A stretch of DNA of 64,000 nucleotides, from the NCBI GenBank assembly GCA_963695835.1, contig CAVOHR010000003.1, forward strand, positions 124,001 to 188,000. The letters run 5' to 3'. A program made the translations under genes and the position numbers. The DNA comes from VRUE01 sp963695835. GTDB lineage: Bacteria > Actinomycetota > Thermoleophilia > Solirubrobacterales > 70-9. The notes under the pieces were generated by a model that ran no database searches, had not been told where the DNA came from, and was given only the letters and a program-made list of their open reading frames with translations. Below, piece by piece: positions 1 through 8,522 of this stretch. Every line of letters begins with the position of its first letter. Within the stretch, counting starts at the first letter, position 1.

Positions 1-47
1 TGTAGGCCGATGATCGGCGGATGTCGTCAAATCGGCCCGGATGACTT

Positions 48-157
48 TGTCCCGAAGTTTGTCCCCGACTCCACCGAACTCCCGGAATCTCCACCGAACT
101 CCTTGGACTCAGCAGGCACAAATCGCCCGCAAACGGCTTTCTAGAGCCAATTCTCAG
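48..157 (+). repeat. 110-bp direct repeat, left copy
   Basis: This stretch aligns without gaps to 4079-4188, with about 91 of 110 positions identical by eye. The last 40 bases, from the AGGCACAAATCGCCCGC segment to the ATTCTCAG end, are nearly perfect. The two copies bracket the helicase, HTH and PIN genes. After the left copy the sequence GTCCGGATACCG weakly recalls the T-arm-like sequence that follows the right copy. Confidence 0.85.
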
Positions 158-207
158 TTATCTGAGTACAGAGTCCGGATACCGCGGGCGCCTCCTCCTT
201 GCTGCGG

Positions 208-2628
208 CTAGGTATCCGACAGGGATTGCAGCTCCTCAACTTCATATCCGAGGGACTGGTACGCCTTGAGGCGCTTCGCGAACATGCGACGCAGCACGGG
301 TAGCTCGGCGTCCACGTAATCGTAGATGATCGCGTCGCGCTTGCCGGGGAAGGCGCGGTGAAGCCGCCCGGCGTACTGGACGACGGTCCCTTTCCAGGCA
401 ATCGGCATTGCCAGCAAAAGTGTGTCCAGACGGGGTTCGTCGAATCCCTCGCCGACGTAGCGACCAGTGGCCAGCACCAGACAGGGCTCACCGTCGGTGG
501 CGCCGAGTTGCTCGGACGCAGCGCGATTCGCCGCCGCCGACATCTCACCGTGCAGCGCAACGAGGGTAGGAACCCGATCGACGAGATGCGCCTGAAGGCT
601 CTCAAGATGCTCGCGCCGTTCGGTAAGGACGAGTGGTGTACGGCCCTGCTGAACCAACTCCAGCGCCTCCTCTGCGATCAAACGAGTCCGCTCACCATCG
701 TCCGCGAGAGCGCCGAAGACCTCTTGGATCGAGGCTTCCGTGGGAAGCGCGGAAGGGTCGAAGCCGGTCTCACGACGAACGACGCGCAGTTGCAACGCAT
801 GCTCCTCCGGCGACCCCTGAGCGATCTTGTGGCGGACGGGCCCGCACTGCATCGCGACGATCGGGTGGTGTCCGTCGCGTCGGCGGGGTGTGGCAGTGAG
901 GCCCGTCACGTAGCGCGCGGGGGCGGCCTGAAGGACTCGCTCGGTTGTCACCGCAGGGACGTGGTGGCACTCGTCCACGACCACGTATCCATACCCTGCA
1001 ATCTCCTCCTCTGGCGCATCGAGCCGCGCCAAGCTCTGGATCATCGCCACGTCAAGTAGGCCGGTTGGTTTCTTGCGACCTCCGCCGATCGTGCCGATCG
1101 AGCCTGGGTCGACATCAAGGAACTGCGTCAAGCGTTCCGTCCACTGCTTGAGCAGAGGCTTGCGGTGGACGAGGACCAGAGTTGAGCGCCCCCGGGCAGC
1201 GATCATCTGGGTGGCGATCACCGTCTTGCCGCTCCCCGGCGGTGCGCAGAGCACGCCGAGGTCGTCGCCCAGTATGTCCTTCGCTGCCCGGGCCTGCACC
1301 GCGGTGAGCTCACCGGTGAAGCGCGCGTCGAAGTCGATGCCTTCGGTGCGCTCGTCTGTGAGCTCCAATGCGATGCCAAGGCCTTCGAGTATCTCTTCCA
1401 ACGGCTCCCGGCAGCCACGAGGCAGCGTCAGGAAATCACCCGCCTCCTCAAAGCATGAGATCACCCTGGGCGTGCGCGCAGTGGAGAATCGCATGCGCTG
1501 GAGCTCGAAGAACTTCGGATTGGAGAAGCAAGCCAGGCGCCGCAGGGCGTCGTGGAGTGCCGGCGGAAGGTCGGCGCACCTTACGTAGAGGCGTTGGGCG
1601 AGGGTCGCGTGAACAATCTCGGGCAGCCTCGTTGTCGCGAGACGGGTGGCGAGGGATTGAGCCGGTCGCCACGGGGCCGCGCCATCTGGCGACTCCTCGC
1701 CTACCGCGAGAGCACGGGAATCGCACTCGCCGTCTGCGACGAGTTCGTCGAGCCGCTGGGGCTCGATCAGCGTCAGGGAGTCGAGGTAGGTCCATTGATC
1801 TGCGTATGGCTCAAGTTGCTCATCGAGGAAGACAGTGTTGCCTGCTCGGCGCGCCTCCTGCTGAAGCGGGAGCGCGATCAGATTCCCGAAGCCGCCCCTT
1901 GGAAGGCTGTCCTGACTCGGGAAGAGGCGGTCGTAGGAGGCCATGTCGAGGGTCGGGCATCGCGCCATGGCATTTGTCAGCAGCATCAGTCCGAAGCGGC
2001 GGGCGGCCGTTGCCGGGACGGCCTCGCTGAAGAAGAACCAGACGTGTGCACCCTGGCCAGAGCGAGAGCGCTCGACTGCGGGCAGGACGCCGAACTCCTC
2101 GCAGGCTTCGCGGATTGCGGTGATGTCCTCGCGCCAGGCGTGCCCATCGAGGTCTATTGCCAGCAGGCGGCACGTGTCGTCGGCGAGCAGCGGATAGACG
2201 CCCATGACCTGATGACCTTCGAGGTGCGCTCGGAGCTCGTGCTCTGCGGGGTCAACGAACGCCTGGTTCGGGCACTCCCCGCACCTCACCCGGGGCTTCT
2301 CGCACACTCCCGGCCTCCACTCGTTTGCGCAGCACGGCGTCCATCCGCTGCGACCCTTGGCGTTCTCCCAGCGCTTTGGAAAGACATCCGGCCGGCCTTG
2401 AAACAAGCGCTCGAAGAGAAGGAGTTTGCGCTCGCGCGACCAGCCATTGCTCGAAGTCGCGGCCTCTGTCGTTCCCGTTTCCCCGGCGCCGTCCTGGGCG
2501 GCGCGCAACTCATCCAGGCGACGGCGAGAGTCGTCGCGACGCCGCTCGAGGTCGTTCAGCCGAGCCTCCTCCGCAAGGATCTCTCCAGTGAGGTCAAGAT
2601 CGGCGGTCACGTCTCTCTCATTCTGCAA
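208..2628 (-). CDS. TOTE-type archaeo-eukaryotic primase fused to SF2 helicase
   Basis: A two-part nucleic-acid enzyme of 806 residues. A short coiled-coil-like N-terminus leads into a Cys-rich patch (roughly residues 97-120) and a primase-like domain with the metal-binding AIDLDGH motif and the SGQGAHVWFFF motif of archaeo-eukaryotic primases. The C-terminal half is a superfamily II helicase with APPGSGKT (Walker A), DECHH (motif II), GLTATPRR (motif III), GEGFDEPRLD and QYAGRLHR (motif VI). This order matches the family called TOTE conflict-system primase-helicases, which is thought to act in defence or element conflict. It is divergent from the HTH gene at 2678 with about 49 bp between them, and both lie between direct repeats. 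No nuclease domain is visible in this polypeptide. Family assignment is firm; the defence role is inferred. Confidence 0.82.
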   Translation of the reverse strand: MQNERDVTADLDLTGEILAEEARLNDLERRRDDSRRRLDELRAAQDGAGETGTTEAATSSNGWSRERKLLLFERLFQGRPDVFPKRWENAKGRSGWTPCCANEWRPGVCEKPRVRCGECPNQAFVDPAEHELRAHLEGHQVMGVYPLLADDTCRLLAIDLDGHAWREDITAIREACEEFGVLPAVERSRSGQGAHVWFFFSEAVPATAARRFGLMLLTNAMARCPTLDMASYDRLFPSQDSLPRGGFGNLIALPLQQEARRAGNTVFLDEQLEPYADQWTYLDSLTLIEPQRLDELVADGECDSRALAVGEESPDGAAPWRPAQSLATRLATTRLPEIVHATLAQRLYVRCADLPPALHDALRRLACFSNPKFFELQRMRFSTARTPRVISCFEEAGDFLTLPRGCREPLEEILEGLGIALELTDERTEGIDFDARFTGELTAVQARAAKDILGDDLGVLCAPPGSGKTVIATQMIAARGRSTLVLVHRKPLLKQWTERLTQFLDVDPGSIGTIGGGRKKPTGLLDVAMIQSLARLDAPEEEIAGYGYVVVDECHHVPAVTTERVLQAAPARYVTGLTATPRRRDGHHPIVAMQCGPVRHKIAQGSPEEHALQLRVVRRETGFDPSALPTEASIQEVFGALADDGERTRLIAEEALELVQQGRTPLVLTERREHLESLQAHLVDRVPTLVALHGEMSAAANRAASEQLGATDGEPCLVLATGRYVGEGFDEPRLDTLLLAMPIAWKGTVVQYAGRLHRAFPGKRDAIIYDYVDAELPVLRRMFAKRLKAYQSLGYEVEELQSLSDT

Positions 2629-2677
2629 AGCCGACCGGCGTCACGCCACCGTCCGCTTGGTTCGTTAAAAGACGCCT

Positions 2678-3400
2678 ATGGTCGAGGATGACGCGACGCA
2701 GAGGGTCCGCGAGCTTCGCGCCCAAGGCTTGTCTCCCAGGGAGATCGCTCGCAGCCTTGGGATTCGGCCCGCCGAGGCGTCTGCTCTCGTCCGCAAGCTC
2801 GCCGCCGAGCGCGACAGCGCGAATCCCGACGCCGACTTTCTCGGCTGCTGGCTCAACGCCGGTTGGAGCGCTGGCCTGGGGGTACCTGATCGCGCCGACT
2901 GGTGCGATCCCGGCGCCGGCGACGGGACGGAGGGCCTGCTCACCGCGGTAGTCGCTCGGCGCCGACGCCACCGGCGCCAGATCACGGCCTGTACCTACCT
3001 GGTCGATGCCTACTGCCTTGGCGTCAAGAACGCCATGGGCCCCGATGAGATGGACGACCGAGGATTGCGTTCGCTCGCCGATTTGGTGTTCAGCGCCTAT
3101 GCCGGGCCGCCCGTGAGCGCTCCGATCGATCTCGTCCGCGACCTCGTGCTGGGGGCTGTCGAGTACGCCCACGGGCTCGGGTTCGCGCCGCATCCCGATT
3201 TTGAGCAAGCCCGCCTGCATCTCGGCCCGTGGGAGGGGCCCAGCGCGATCACGTTCGGCTGCGACGGCCAGCCGCTCTACATCAACGGTCCCGACGACGA
3301 TCCCGATCGCATCCTTCGCACCCTGCGCCGCACAGTCGGAGACGGAGGGTTTCGTCATTCCGTCGCATACGACCTCGACGAGCTGCGAATGGCAGGATGA
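2678..3400 (+). CDS. HTH-domain protein of unknown function
   Basis: A 240-residue protein. Residues about 8-45 form a helix-turn-helix (LSPREIARSLGIRPAEASAL). The middle and C-terminus look like a compact enzyme or ligand domain, with a conserved-looking segment around AVEYAHGLGFAPHPDF and an ending around YINGPDDDPDRIL. I do not recognise the C-terminal family with certainty. The gene is divergent from the primase-helicase, and its HTH could serve as a local regulator of the shared intergenic region. The ATG follows the divergent start by about 50 bp, so promoters must overlap there. Confidence 0.7.
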   Translation: MVEDDATQRVRELRAQGLSPREIARSLGIRPAEASALVRKLAAERDSANPDADFLGCWLNAGWSAGLGVPDRADWCDPGAGDGTEGLLTAVVARRRRHRRQITACTYLVDAYCLGVKNAMGPDEMDDRGLRSLADLVFSAYAGPPVSAPIDLVRDLVLGAVEYAHGLGFAPHPDFEQARLHLGPWEGPSAITFGCDGQPLYINGPDDDPDRILRTLRRTVGDGGFRHSVAYDLDELRMAG

Positions 3401-3428
3401 CCCCTGCGGCAAGCGGTACCCTTGACGC

Positions 3429-3659
3429 ATGGCCAAGGTGATCGAGAAGCGTCCGGACGGGACCACCGTCGTCGTCGTGCCGGCGGCCGATGCCTCTGGG
3501 CTGGAGGTTGGTGCTGCGGTTGATGTCCTTCCCAAGCCGACCGGGAACGGGCAGGATCGGCCCTGGCCGGTCGGAGCGCTCGCCGACGAGCTCCCGTCGA
3601 TCGAGATCGCCGACATCAAGGCTGCTCGGCAAGAGGCGCTGCTCGGCAAGGCCAAGTAG
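3429..3659 (+). CDS. Putative VapB-like antitoxin
   Basis: A 76-residue protein starting at ATG and ending 9 bp before the PIN-domain gene. The first 35 residues resemble an antitoxin DNA-binding beta strand region (KVIEKRPDGTTVVVVP), and the acidic, Ala-rich tail would wrap the toxin. I cannot name its exact fold. The assignment rests mostly on size and on being directly upstream of a PIN toxin, the usual antitoxin-toxin order. Confidence 0.6.
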   Translation: MAKVIEKRPDGTTVVVVPAADASGLEVGAAVDVLPKPTGNGQDRPWPVGALADELPSIEIADIKAARQEALLGKAK

Positions 3660-3668
3660 AACCTGTCC

Positions 3669-4067
3669 GTGGCCAGCGTCGTTGCCGATACCCACGTGCT
3701 GCTGTGGATGCTCAGGGGAACCCTGCGCGAGCGCTCGCCGAGCGGTGCGGACGCTGTCGATCGGGCGCTGGTTGCCAAGACGCTTCATATCTCGATCGGC
3801 TCCTTCCTCGATCTGCGCTACCTGGTCGACTCGGGCCGTCTCTCGGCGCAGGTGCTCGATGACGCGCGATCAATCGTCGAGGGAGATGCCTTCACGGTCG
3901 TGCCATTCGACCTGCCGGTGCTCGACGCGATGGCGGCGGTCCCAAGGGAGAAGGTGCCCGATCCCTTCGATCGCATCATCGCGGCGACTGCGCTGACGCT
4001 CGACCTACCGCTCGTCAGCGCCGACGAAGACATCCAAGCAGCGATCGGCGAGCGGGTGATCTGGTAA
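3669..4067 (+). CDS. PIN-domain ribonuclease toxin, VapC-like
   Basis: A 132-residue PIN-fold protein starting at GTG. The acidic residues expected for the metal site are visible: VVADTHVLLW near the N-terminus, DPFDRIIAATA about residue 99, and LVSADEDI about residue 116. The pattern DPFDR..AA is typical of VapC proteins that cleave RNA. It follows the small antitoxin candidate by 9 bp. The gene ends 11 bp before the right direct repeat, so the pair lies at the island edge. Confidence 0.8.
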   Translation: MASVVADTHVLLWMLRGTLRERSPSGADAVDRALVAKTLHISIGSFLDLRYLVDSGRLSAQVLDDARSIVEGDAFTVVPFDLPVLDAMAAVPREKVPDPFDRIIAATALTLDLPLVSADEDIQAAIGERVIW

Positions 4068-4078
4068 CGGGGAAAGCG

Positions 4079-4188
4079 TGTCCCCAAATTTGTCTCCGAC
4101 TCCACCGAAATAGATCGAACTCGGCCGAAATCCTTGTACTCTTCAGGCACAAATCGCCCGCAAATGGCTTTCCAGAGCCAATTCTCAG
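4079..4188 (+). repeat. 110-bp direct repeat, right copy
   Basis: Second copy of the repeat at 48-157, same length and orientation, about 83% identical by eye. It is followed after two bases by a tRNA T-arm-like sequence, which suggests that the repeat is an attachment-site flank left by integration. Confidence 0.85.
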
Positions 4189-4190
4189 TC

Positions 4191-4220
4191 CGGAAACCGG
4201 GGTTCGAATCCCCGTAGCGG
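4191..4220 (+). repeat. tRNA 3'-end-like sequence, copy A
   Basis: A 5-bp stem around the loop in CGGGGTTCGAATCCCCG is a perfect T-arm, followed by TAGCGGTA, which would be the 3' acceptor strand. No matching acceptor 5' strand, D-arm or anticodon arm lies upstream, so this is not a functional tRNA. The same 30 bp recur at 22289-22318 (one change) and 23950-23979. tRNA 3' ends are the usual attB sites of integrases, so I read these as attachment scars. Confidence 0.75.
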
Positions 4221-4234
4221 TATCGCCCGTCCAC

Positions 4235-4684
4235 TCAGGGCGCGTTCTCAGTCTCGATTCTCGTCGCCAGCTCGGCGAGGCTGTCGGTGTCGAGTGCCTC
4301 TTCGACGATCGGGAAGAGCTGGCGCTCCTCGAAGCGGACGTGATCGTGGAGGAGCCGGCCGAGCTCCTGCGCCTCCTCCAGCGAGGCCTCGCCGGCGCTC
4401 AGGCGCAGGGCTTCGCGGCGAATCGCGAGGTGCTCCTCGAGCATCCGCGCCACCCCGGGCCGGTCGACCTCGGCGTATCTCGCCCAGTGGGGGAGCAGCA
4501 CCTCCTCCTCGATCCGGAAGTGGCGCTGTCCCTGGCTCTCCCAGAAGTCGAAGAAGACCTCCGTCACCGCCTCGAGGTCGCTTCCCTCGCGCAGCACCTT
4601 CGCCGCGTGGAGGGCGTTCAGGTGTTCGCGCGAGAGTGGGCGGAGGGCCTCGTCCCGTTTCATCCGCCGGCAAGTCTTGCACAA
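4235..4684 (-). CDS. Hemerythrin HHE domain protein
   Basis: A 149-residue four-helix-bundle protein. The di-iron ligands are visible in order: LSREHLNALH, FRIEEEVLLPHW, LEEHLAIRRE and LLHDHVRFEERQLFP. Such proteins bind O2 or NO or protect iron-sulphur centres. Lying divergently next to narG, which generates nitrite and indirectly NO, it may have a role in NO or redox handling; that is inference from position. The listed start is a TTG with a GGGG stretch just upstream. An ATG seven codons in, at 4663, is an alternative that removes a CxxC at the extreme N-terminus. Confidence 0.82.
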   Translation of the reverse strand: MCKTCRRMKRDEALRPLSREHLNALHAAKVLREGSDLEAVTEVFFDFWESQGQRHFRIEEEVLLPHWARYAEVDRPGVARMLEEHLAIRREALRLSAGEASLEEAQELGRLLHDHVRFEERQLFPIVEEALDTDSLAELATRIETENAP

Positions 4685-4788
4685 CGATCCCCACGGGAAA
4701 GAGGGATGAGGTCGTCAGCACGTGATAGGACTTCGCCCGCGTGTTCGCGAGACGATCGCAACTGGAGGCGATGCCGTAACACCGTCGG

Positions 4789-7700
4789 ATGCCAACGCAG
4801 GGAACCGCCAAAGACGAGGGACTCGAGGTGTCTGAGGGTCGAGCGCTCCTGCGGGCGCGGCAGTTCTTCGAGCCGCGCCAGCGCTCCGCGGACGGCTGGA
4901 ACGAGCGCTCGACCTACTCGCGCGACTGGGAGGCCGCCTACCGGCGGCGCTGGCAGCACGACAGGGTCGTCCGCTCCACCCACGGGGTCAACTGCACCGG
5001 CTCCTGCTCCTGGAAGATCCACGTCAAGGACGGCCTGGTCACCTGGGAGACGCAGCAGACCGACTACCCGTCCAACGGCCCCGAGACGCCGGACTACGAG
5101 CCCCGCGGCTGCCCCCGCGGGGCTTCGTTCTCCTGGTACATCTACTCGCCGCTGCGGCCCAAGTTCCCCTACGTGCGCGGGGTGCTGCTGGAGATGTTCC
5201 GCGAGGCGCGCGAGCGGCTGGGCGACCCGGTCGAAGCCTGGGCCTCGATCGTCGAGGACCCCGAGAAGGCGATGGCCTACAAGTCGCAGCGCGGCAAGGG
5301 CGGCTTCCTGCGCGCCGACTGGGACGAGGTCGCCGAGCTGATCGCGGCAGCCCACGTCCACACGATCCGCAGGTACGGCCCCGACCGCATCGTCGGCTTC
5401 TCGCCGATCCCGGCGATGTCGATGGTCTCCTACTCGGCCGGCACCCGCTTCCTCTCGCTGATCGGCGGCGTCTCGCTCAGCTTCTACGACTGGTACGCGG
5501 ACCTGCCGCCGGCCTCGCCGCAGATCTGGGGCGATCAGACCGACGTGCCCGAGTCGGCCGACTGGTGGGACGCCTCCTACCTGATGCTCTGGGGCTCCAA
5601 CGTCCCGCAGACCCGCACGCCCGATGCCCACTTCATGACCGAGGCGCGCTACCGCGGCCAGAAGGTCGTCGTCGTCTCGCCCGACTACGCCGGCCACACC
5701 AAGTTCGCCGACCACTGGCTGCCCGCCCGCGCCGGCACCGACGGCGCCCTGGCGATGGCGATGGGCCACGTCATCCTCAAGGAGTTCTTCGTCGAGCGCC
5801 AGGTCGACTACTTCGAGGACTACGCCCGCCGCTTCACCGACCTGCCCTTCCTCGTCACCCTGCGCGAGCGCGAGGACGGCACCTACGCGGGCGACGCGCT
5901 GCTGCGCTCCTCCGACCTCGGCGGCGAGGAGGAGAACGCCGAGTGGAGGCCGGCCGTCCTCGACGCCCGCAGCGGCGAGCCCGCCGTCCCCAACGGCACG
6001 ATCGGCGACCGCTGGGGCGGGCGGGGCGAGGGCAGCTGGAACCTCGACCTGGAAGGGATCGAGCCGGCGCTGAGCCTGCTCGGCCGCCACGACGAGGCGG
6101 TCGAGGTGACGCTGCCGCGCTTCGACGGCGGCGAGTCCGAGGGCGGCACGACGATGCGTCGCGGCGTCCCCGCCAAGCGGATCGGCGGGCGGCTGGTGAC
6201 CACGGTCTTCGACCTGGCCCTGGCCCAGTACGGGGTCGGCCGCGAGGGCCTGCCGGGTTCCTGGCCCTCGGGCTATGACGACGCGACCCAGCCCCACACC
6301 CCCGCCTGGCAGGAGGTCCTGACCGGGGTCGACGCGGGGCGCTGCCTGCGCATCGCCCGCGAGTTCGCCGCCAACGCCGAGCAGACCCGGGGGCGCTCGA
6401 TGATCGTCATGGGCGCCGGCACCAACCACTGGTTCCACTCCGACCAGACCTACCGGGCGATGCTCTCGCTGGTCATCTTCTGCGGCTGCCAGGGCGTCAA
6501 CGGGGGAGGCTGGGCGCACTACGTCGGCCAGGAGAAGGTGCGGCCGCTGACCGGCTGGCAGACCGTCGCCTTCGCGCTCGACTGGAACCGGCCGGCGCGC
6601 CAGCAGCCGGCGACGCCGTTCTGGTACCTGGCCACCGACCAGTGGCGCTACGAGACCTTCGGCGCCGAGGAGTTCAGCTCGCCGGCCGGGCCCGGCAAGC
6701 TGGGCGCCAAGCGGCACACCGCCGACTGCCACGCGCAGGCGGCGCGACTGGGCTGGCTGCCAACGGCGCCGAGCTTCGACCGCAACCCGCTCGACCTCGC
6801 CGACGAGGCCCGTGCGGCGGGCCGCGAGCCGGCTGAGCACGTGGTCTCCGAGCTGCGCGCCGGGCGTCTCGGCTTCGCCTGCGAGGACCCCGACGACCCG
6901 GCCAACTTCCCCCGCGTCCTCACCCTCTGGCGGGCCAACCTGCTCGGCTCTTCGAGCAAGGGCCACGAGTACTTCCTCCGCCATCTGCTCGGCGTGCCCG
7001 ACGCCGCCGTCCGCTCGCCGGAGTCGGCGCCGGAGGATCGCCCGCAGGACGTCCGCTGGCGCGACGAGGCGCCGCAGGGCAAGCTCGACCTCTTCACCAC
7101 GATCGACTTCCGCATGAACGGCTCCTGCATCTACTCCGACGTCGTCCTGCCGGCTGCCACCTGGTACGAGAAGCACGACCTCTCCAGCACCGACCTGCAC
7201 CCCTTCGTCCACCCGTTCAACGCGGCGATCCCGCCGCCCTGGGAGGCGAAGTCCGACTGGGAGGCCTTCAACCGGATCGCGGCCAGGTTCTCCGAGCTGG
7301 CGGCCGAGCACCTCGGCACTCGCACCGACATCGTCGCGACGCCGCTGCTCCACGACACGCCGGACGAGCTCGGCCAGCCGGGCGGCCGGGTGCGGGACTG
7401 GCGCGCGGGCGAGTGCGAGCCCGTCCCCGGCCGGACGATGCCGCGGCTGACGGCGGTCGAGCGCGACTACGCCGCGGTGGCGGAGAAGATGACCGCGCTC
7501 GGCCCGCTGGTCGAGGAGCTTGGGACGGGGGCGAAGGGCGTCTCCTGGAAGCCGGTGGAGGAGGTGGCCGAGCTGGGAGCGCGCAACGGCGTCGTCGACG
7601 AGGGCGTCGCCGCCGGCCGGCCGCGGCTGGAGCGCGACGTCGAGGTCTGCGAGACGATCCTCGCCCTCTCCGGCACGACCAACGGGCGCCTCGCGGTGGA

Positions 7701-8499
7701 GAGCTTCCGCGCCCTCGAGCAGCGGACCGGCCGCCCGCTCGCCGACATCCCGGCCGAGCACGCCGACGAGCGGCTGACCTTCGGCGACCTCGTCATCCAG
7801 CCGCGCAAGGTGATGCCCTCGGCGGAGTGGTCGGGACTGGAGTCCCGATCGCGCCGCTACTCGCCGTTCACCGCCAACGTCGAGCGCTCGATCCCCTGGC
7901 GGACGCTGACCGGCCGCCAGCAGCTCTACCTCGACCACGAGTGGATGCTCGACCTCGGCGAGGGCCTGCCGGCCTACCGCCCGCCGGTCGACGCCGGGCA
8001 GCTGCTCGGCCTGGGCGGCGAGCCGGCGCCCGAGGACGCGCTCGAGGTCACCGTGCGCTACCTGACCCCGCACTCGAAGTGGTCGATCCACTCCGAGTTC
8101 CAGGACAACCTGACGATGCTGACCCTGTTCCGCGGCGGGCCGGCGATGTGGCTCGCGGTCGAGGACGCGGAGCGGATCGGCGTCGCCGACAACGACTGGC
8201 TCGAGGTCTACAACCGCCACGGGGCGGTCGCCTGCCGCGCCGTCGTCTCCCACCGCGTCCCGCCCGGCGTCGCGCTCTTCTACCACTCCCAGGACCGCCA
8301 CGTGAACGTGCCGGTCTCCGAGACCACGGGCGCGCGCGGTGGGACCGACAACTCGCTGACCCGGATCTCGATCAAGCCCAGCCACCTGATCGGCGGCTAC
8401 GCGCAGCTCTCCTGGGGCTTCAACTACTACGGGCCGACCGGCCCCCAGCGCGACCAGCTGATCGTCGTCCGCAAGCGCCGCGCCGAGGTCGAGTACTAA
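4789..8499 (+). CDS. narG: Respiratory nitrate reductase alpha subunit
   Basis: The catalytic subunit, 1236 residues, close to the E. coli length. It reduces nitrate to nitrite at a Mo-bis-MGD centre on the cytoplasmic face. Near residue 65 is HGVNCTGSCSW, the His/Cys3 ligand set of the FS0 cluster, followed by VTWETQQTDYP and PRGCPRGA. The segment QTDVPESADWWDASY contains the Asp that ligates molybdenum in NarG. There is no Tat signal, so this is the membrane-anchored cytoplasmic type rather than Nap. The start is uncertain: ATG 4789 has no clear ribosome site, while GTG 4828 has GAGGGA six bases upstream and would remove 13 residues. It heads an operon with narH, narJ, narI and narK. Confidence 0.97.
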   Translation: MPTQGTAKDEGLEVSEGRALLRARQFFEPRQRSADGWNERSTYSRDWEAAYRRRWQHDRVVRSTHGVNCTGSCSWKIHVKDGLVTWETQQTDYPSNGPETPDYEPRGCPRGASFSWYIYSPLRPKFPYVRGVLLEMFREARERLGDPVEAWASIVEDPEKAMAYKSQRGKGGFLRADWDEVAELIAAAHVHTIRRYGPDRIVGFSPIPAMSMVSYSAGTRFLSLIGGVSLSFYDWYADLPPASPQIWGDQTDVPESADWWDASYLMLWGSNVPQTRTPDAHFMTEARYRGQKVVVVSPDYAGHTKFADHWLPARAGTDGALAMAMGHVILKEFFVERQVDYFEDYARRFTDLPFLVTLREREDGTYAGDALLRSSDLGGEEENAEWRPAVLDARSGEPAVPNGTIGDRWGGRGEGSWNLDLEGIEPALSLLGRHDEAVEVTLPRFDGGESEGGTTMRRGVPAKRIGGRLVTTVFDLALAQYGVGREGLPGSWPSGYDDATQPHTPAWQEVLTGVDAGRCLRIAREFAANAEQTRGRSMIVMGAGTNHWFHSDQTYRAMLSLVIFCGCQGVNGGGWAHYVGQEKVRPLTGWQTVAFALDWNRPARQQPATPFWYLATDQWRYETFGAEEFSSPAGPGKLGAKRHTADCHAQAARLGWLPTAPSFDRNPLDLADEARAAGREPAEHVVSELRAGRLGFACEDPDDPANFPRVLTLWRANLLGSSSKGHEYFLRHLLGVPDAAVRSPESAPEDRPQDVRWRDEAPQGKLDLFTTIDFRMNGSCIYSDVVLPAATWYEKHDLSSTDLHPFVHPFNAAIPPPWEAKSDWEAFNRIAARFSELAAEHLGTRTDIVATPLLHDTPDELGQPGGRVRDWRAGECEPVPGRTMPRLTAVERDYAAVAEKMTALGPLVEELGTGAKGVSWKPVEEVAELGARNGVVDEGVAAGRPRLERDVEVCETILALSGTTNGRLAVESFRALEQRTGRPLADIPAEHADERLTFGDLVIQPRKVMPSAEWSGLESRSRRYSPFTANVERSIPWRTLTGRQQLYLDHEWMLDLGEGLPAYRPPVDAGQLLGLGGEPAPEDALEVTVRYLTPHSKWSIHSEFQDNLTMLTLFRGGPAMWLAVEDAERIGVADNDWLEVYNRHGAVACRAVVSHRVPPGVALFYHSQDRHVNVPVSETTGARGGTDNSLTRISIKPSHLIGGYAQLSWGFNYYGPTGPQRDQLIVVRKRRAEVEY

Positions 8500-8521
8500 G
8501 TGTCCCTCCCGGAGGGACACT
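8499..8521 (+). promoter_or_regulatory. Perfect hairpin covering the narH ribosome-binding site
   Basis: Between the narG stop and the narH start, GTGTCCCTCC (8500-8509) is the exact reverse complement of GGAGGGACAC (8511-8520). Allowing a 3-nt loop gives a stem of 9 bp, extendable by the flanking A and T. The 3' arm contains GGAGGG, the only plausible narH ribosome site, so folding would hide it. There is no U-run, so a transcription terminator is unlikely. Confidence 0.7.
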
Positions 8522-8522
8522 G

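Noticed and set aside
4141..4222. Complete tRNA gene at 4141-4222
   Set aside because: Only the T-arm and a 3' acceptor-like strand are present; no matching 5' acceptor strand, D-arm or anticodon arm can be drawn. The same holds at 22289 and 23950.
4771..4779. Two-codon upstream ORF (ATG-CCG-TAA) before narG
   Set aside because: GGAGG is only two bases from this ATG, which is too close for efficient initiation; most likely chance.
4685..4788. FNR- or NarL-type site upstream of narG
   Set aside because: No TTGAT-N4-ATCAA or similar palindrome is present in the 104-bp gap; regulation could not be read from sequence.
4660..8520. A 1286-codon open frame on the minus strand opposite narG
   Set aside because: It is the antisense shadow of a GC-rich gene: low-complexity Arg/Ala/Gly/Val-rich translation, no domain, and the plus strand encodes an unmistakable NarG.
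7413..8522. N-terminal extension of the narH frame over narG
   Set aside because: The extension is Arg/Pro/Ala-rich shadow sequence; NarH homology begins at the ATG at 8523.
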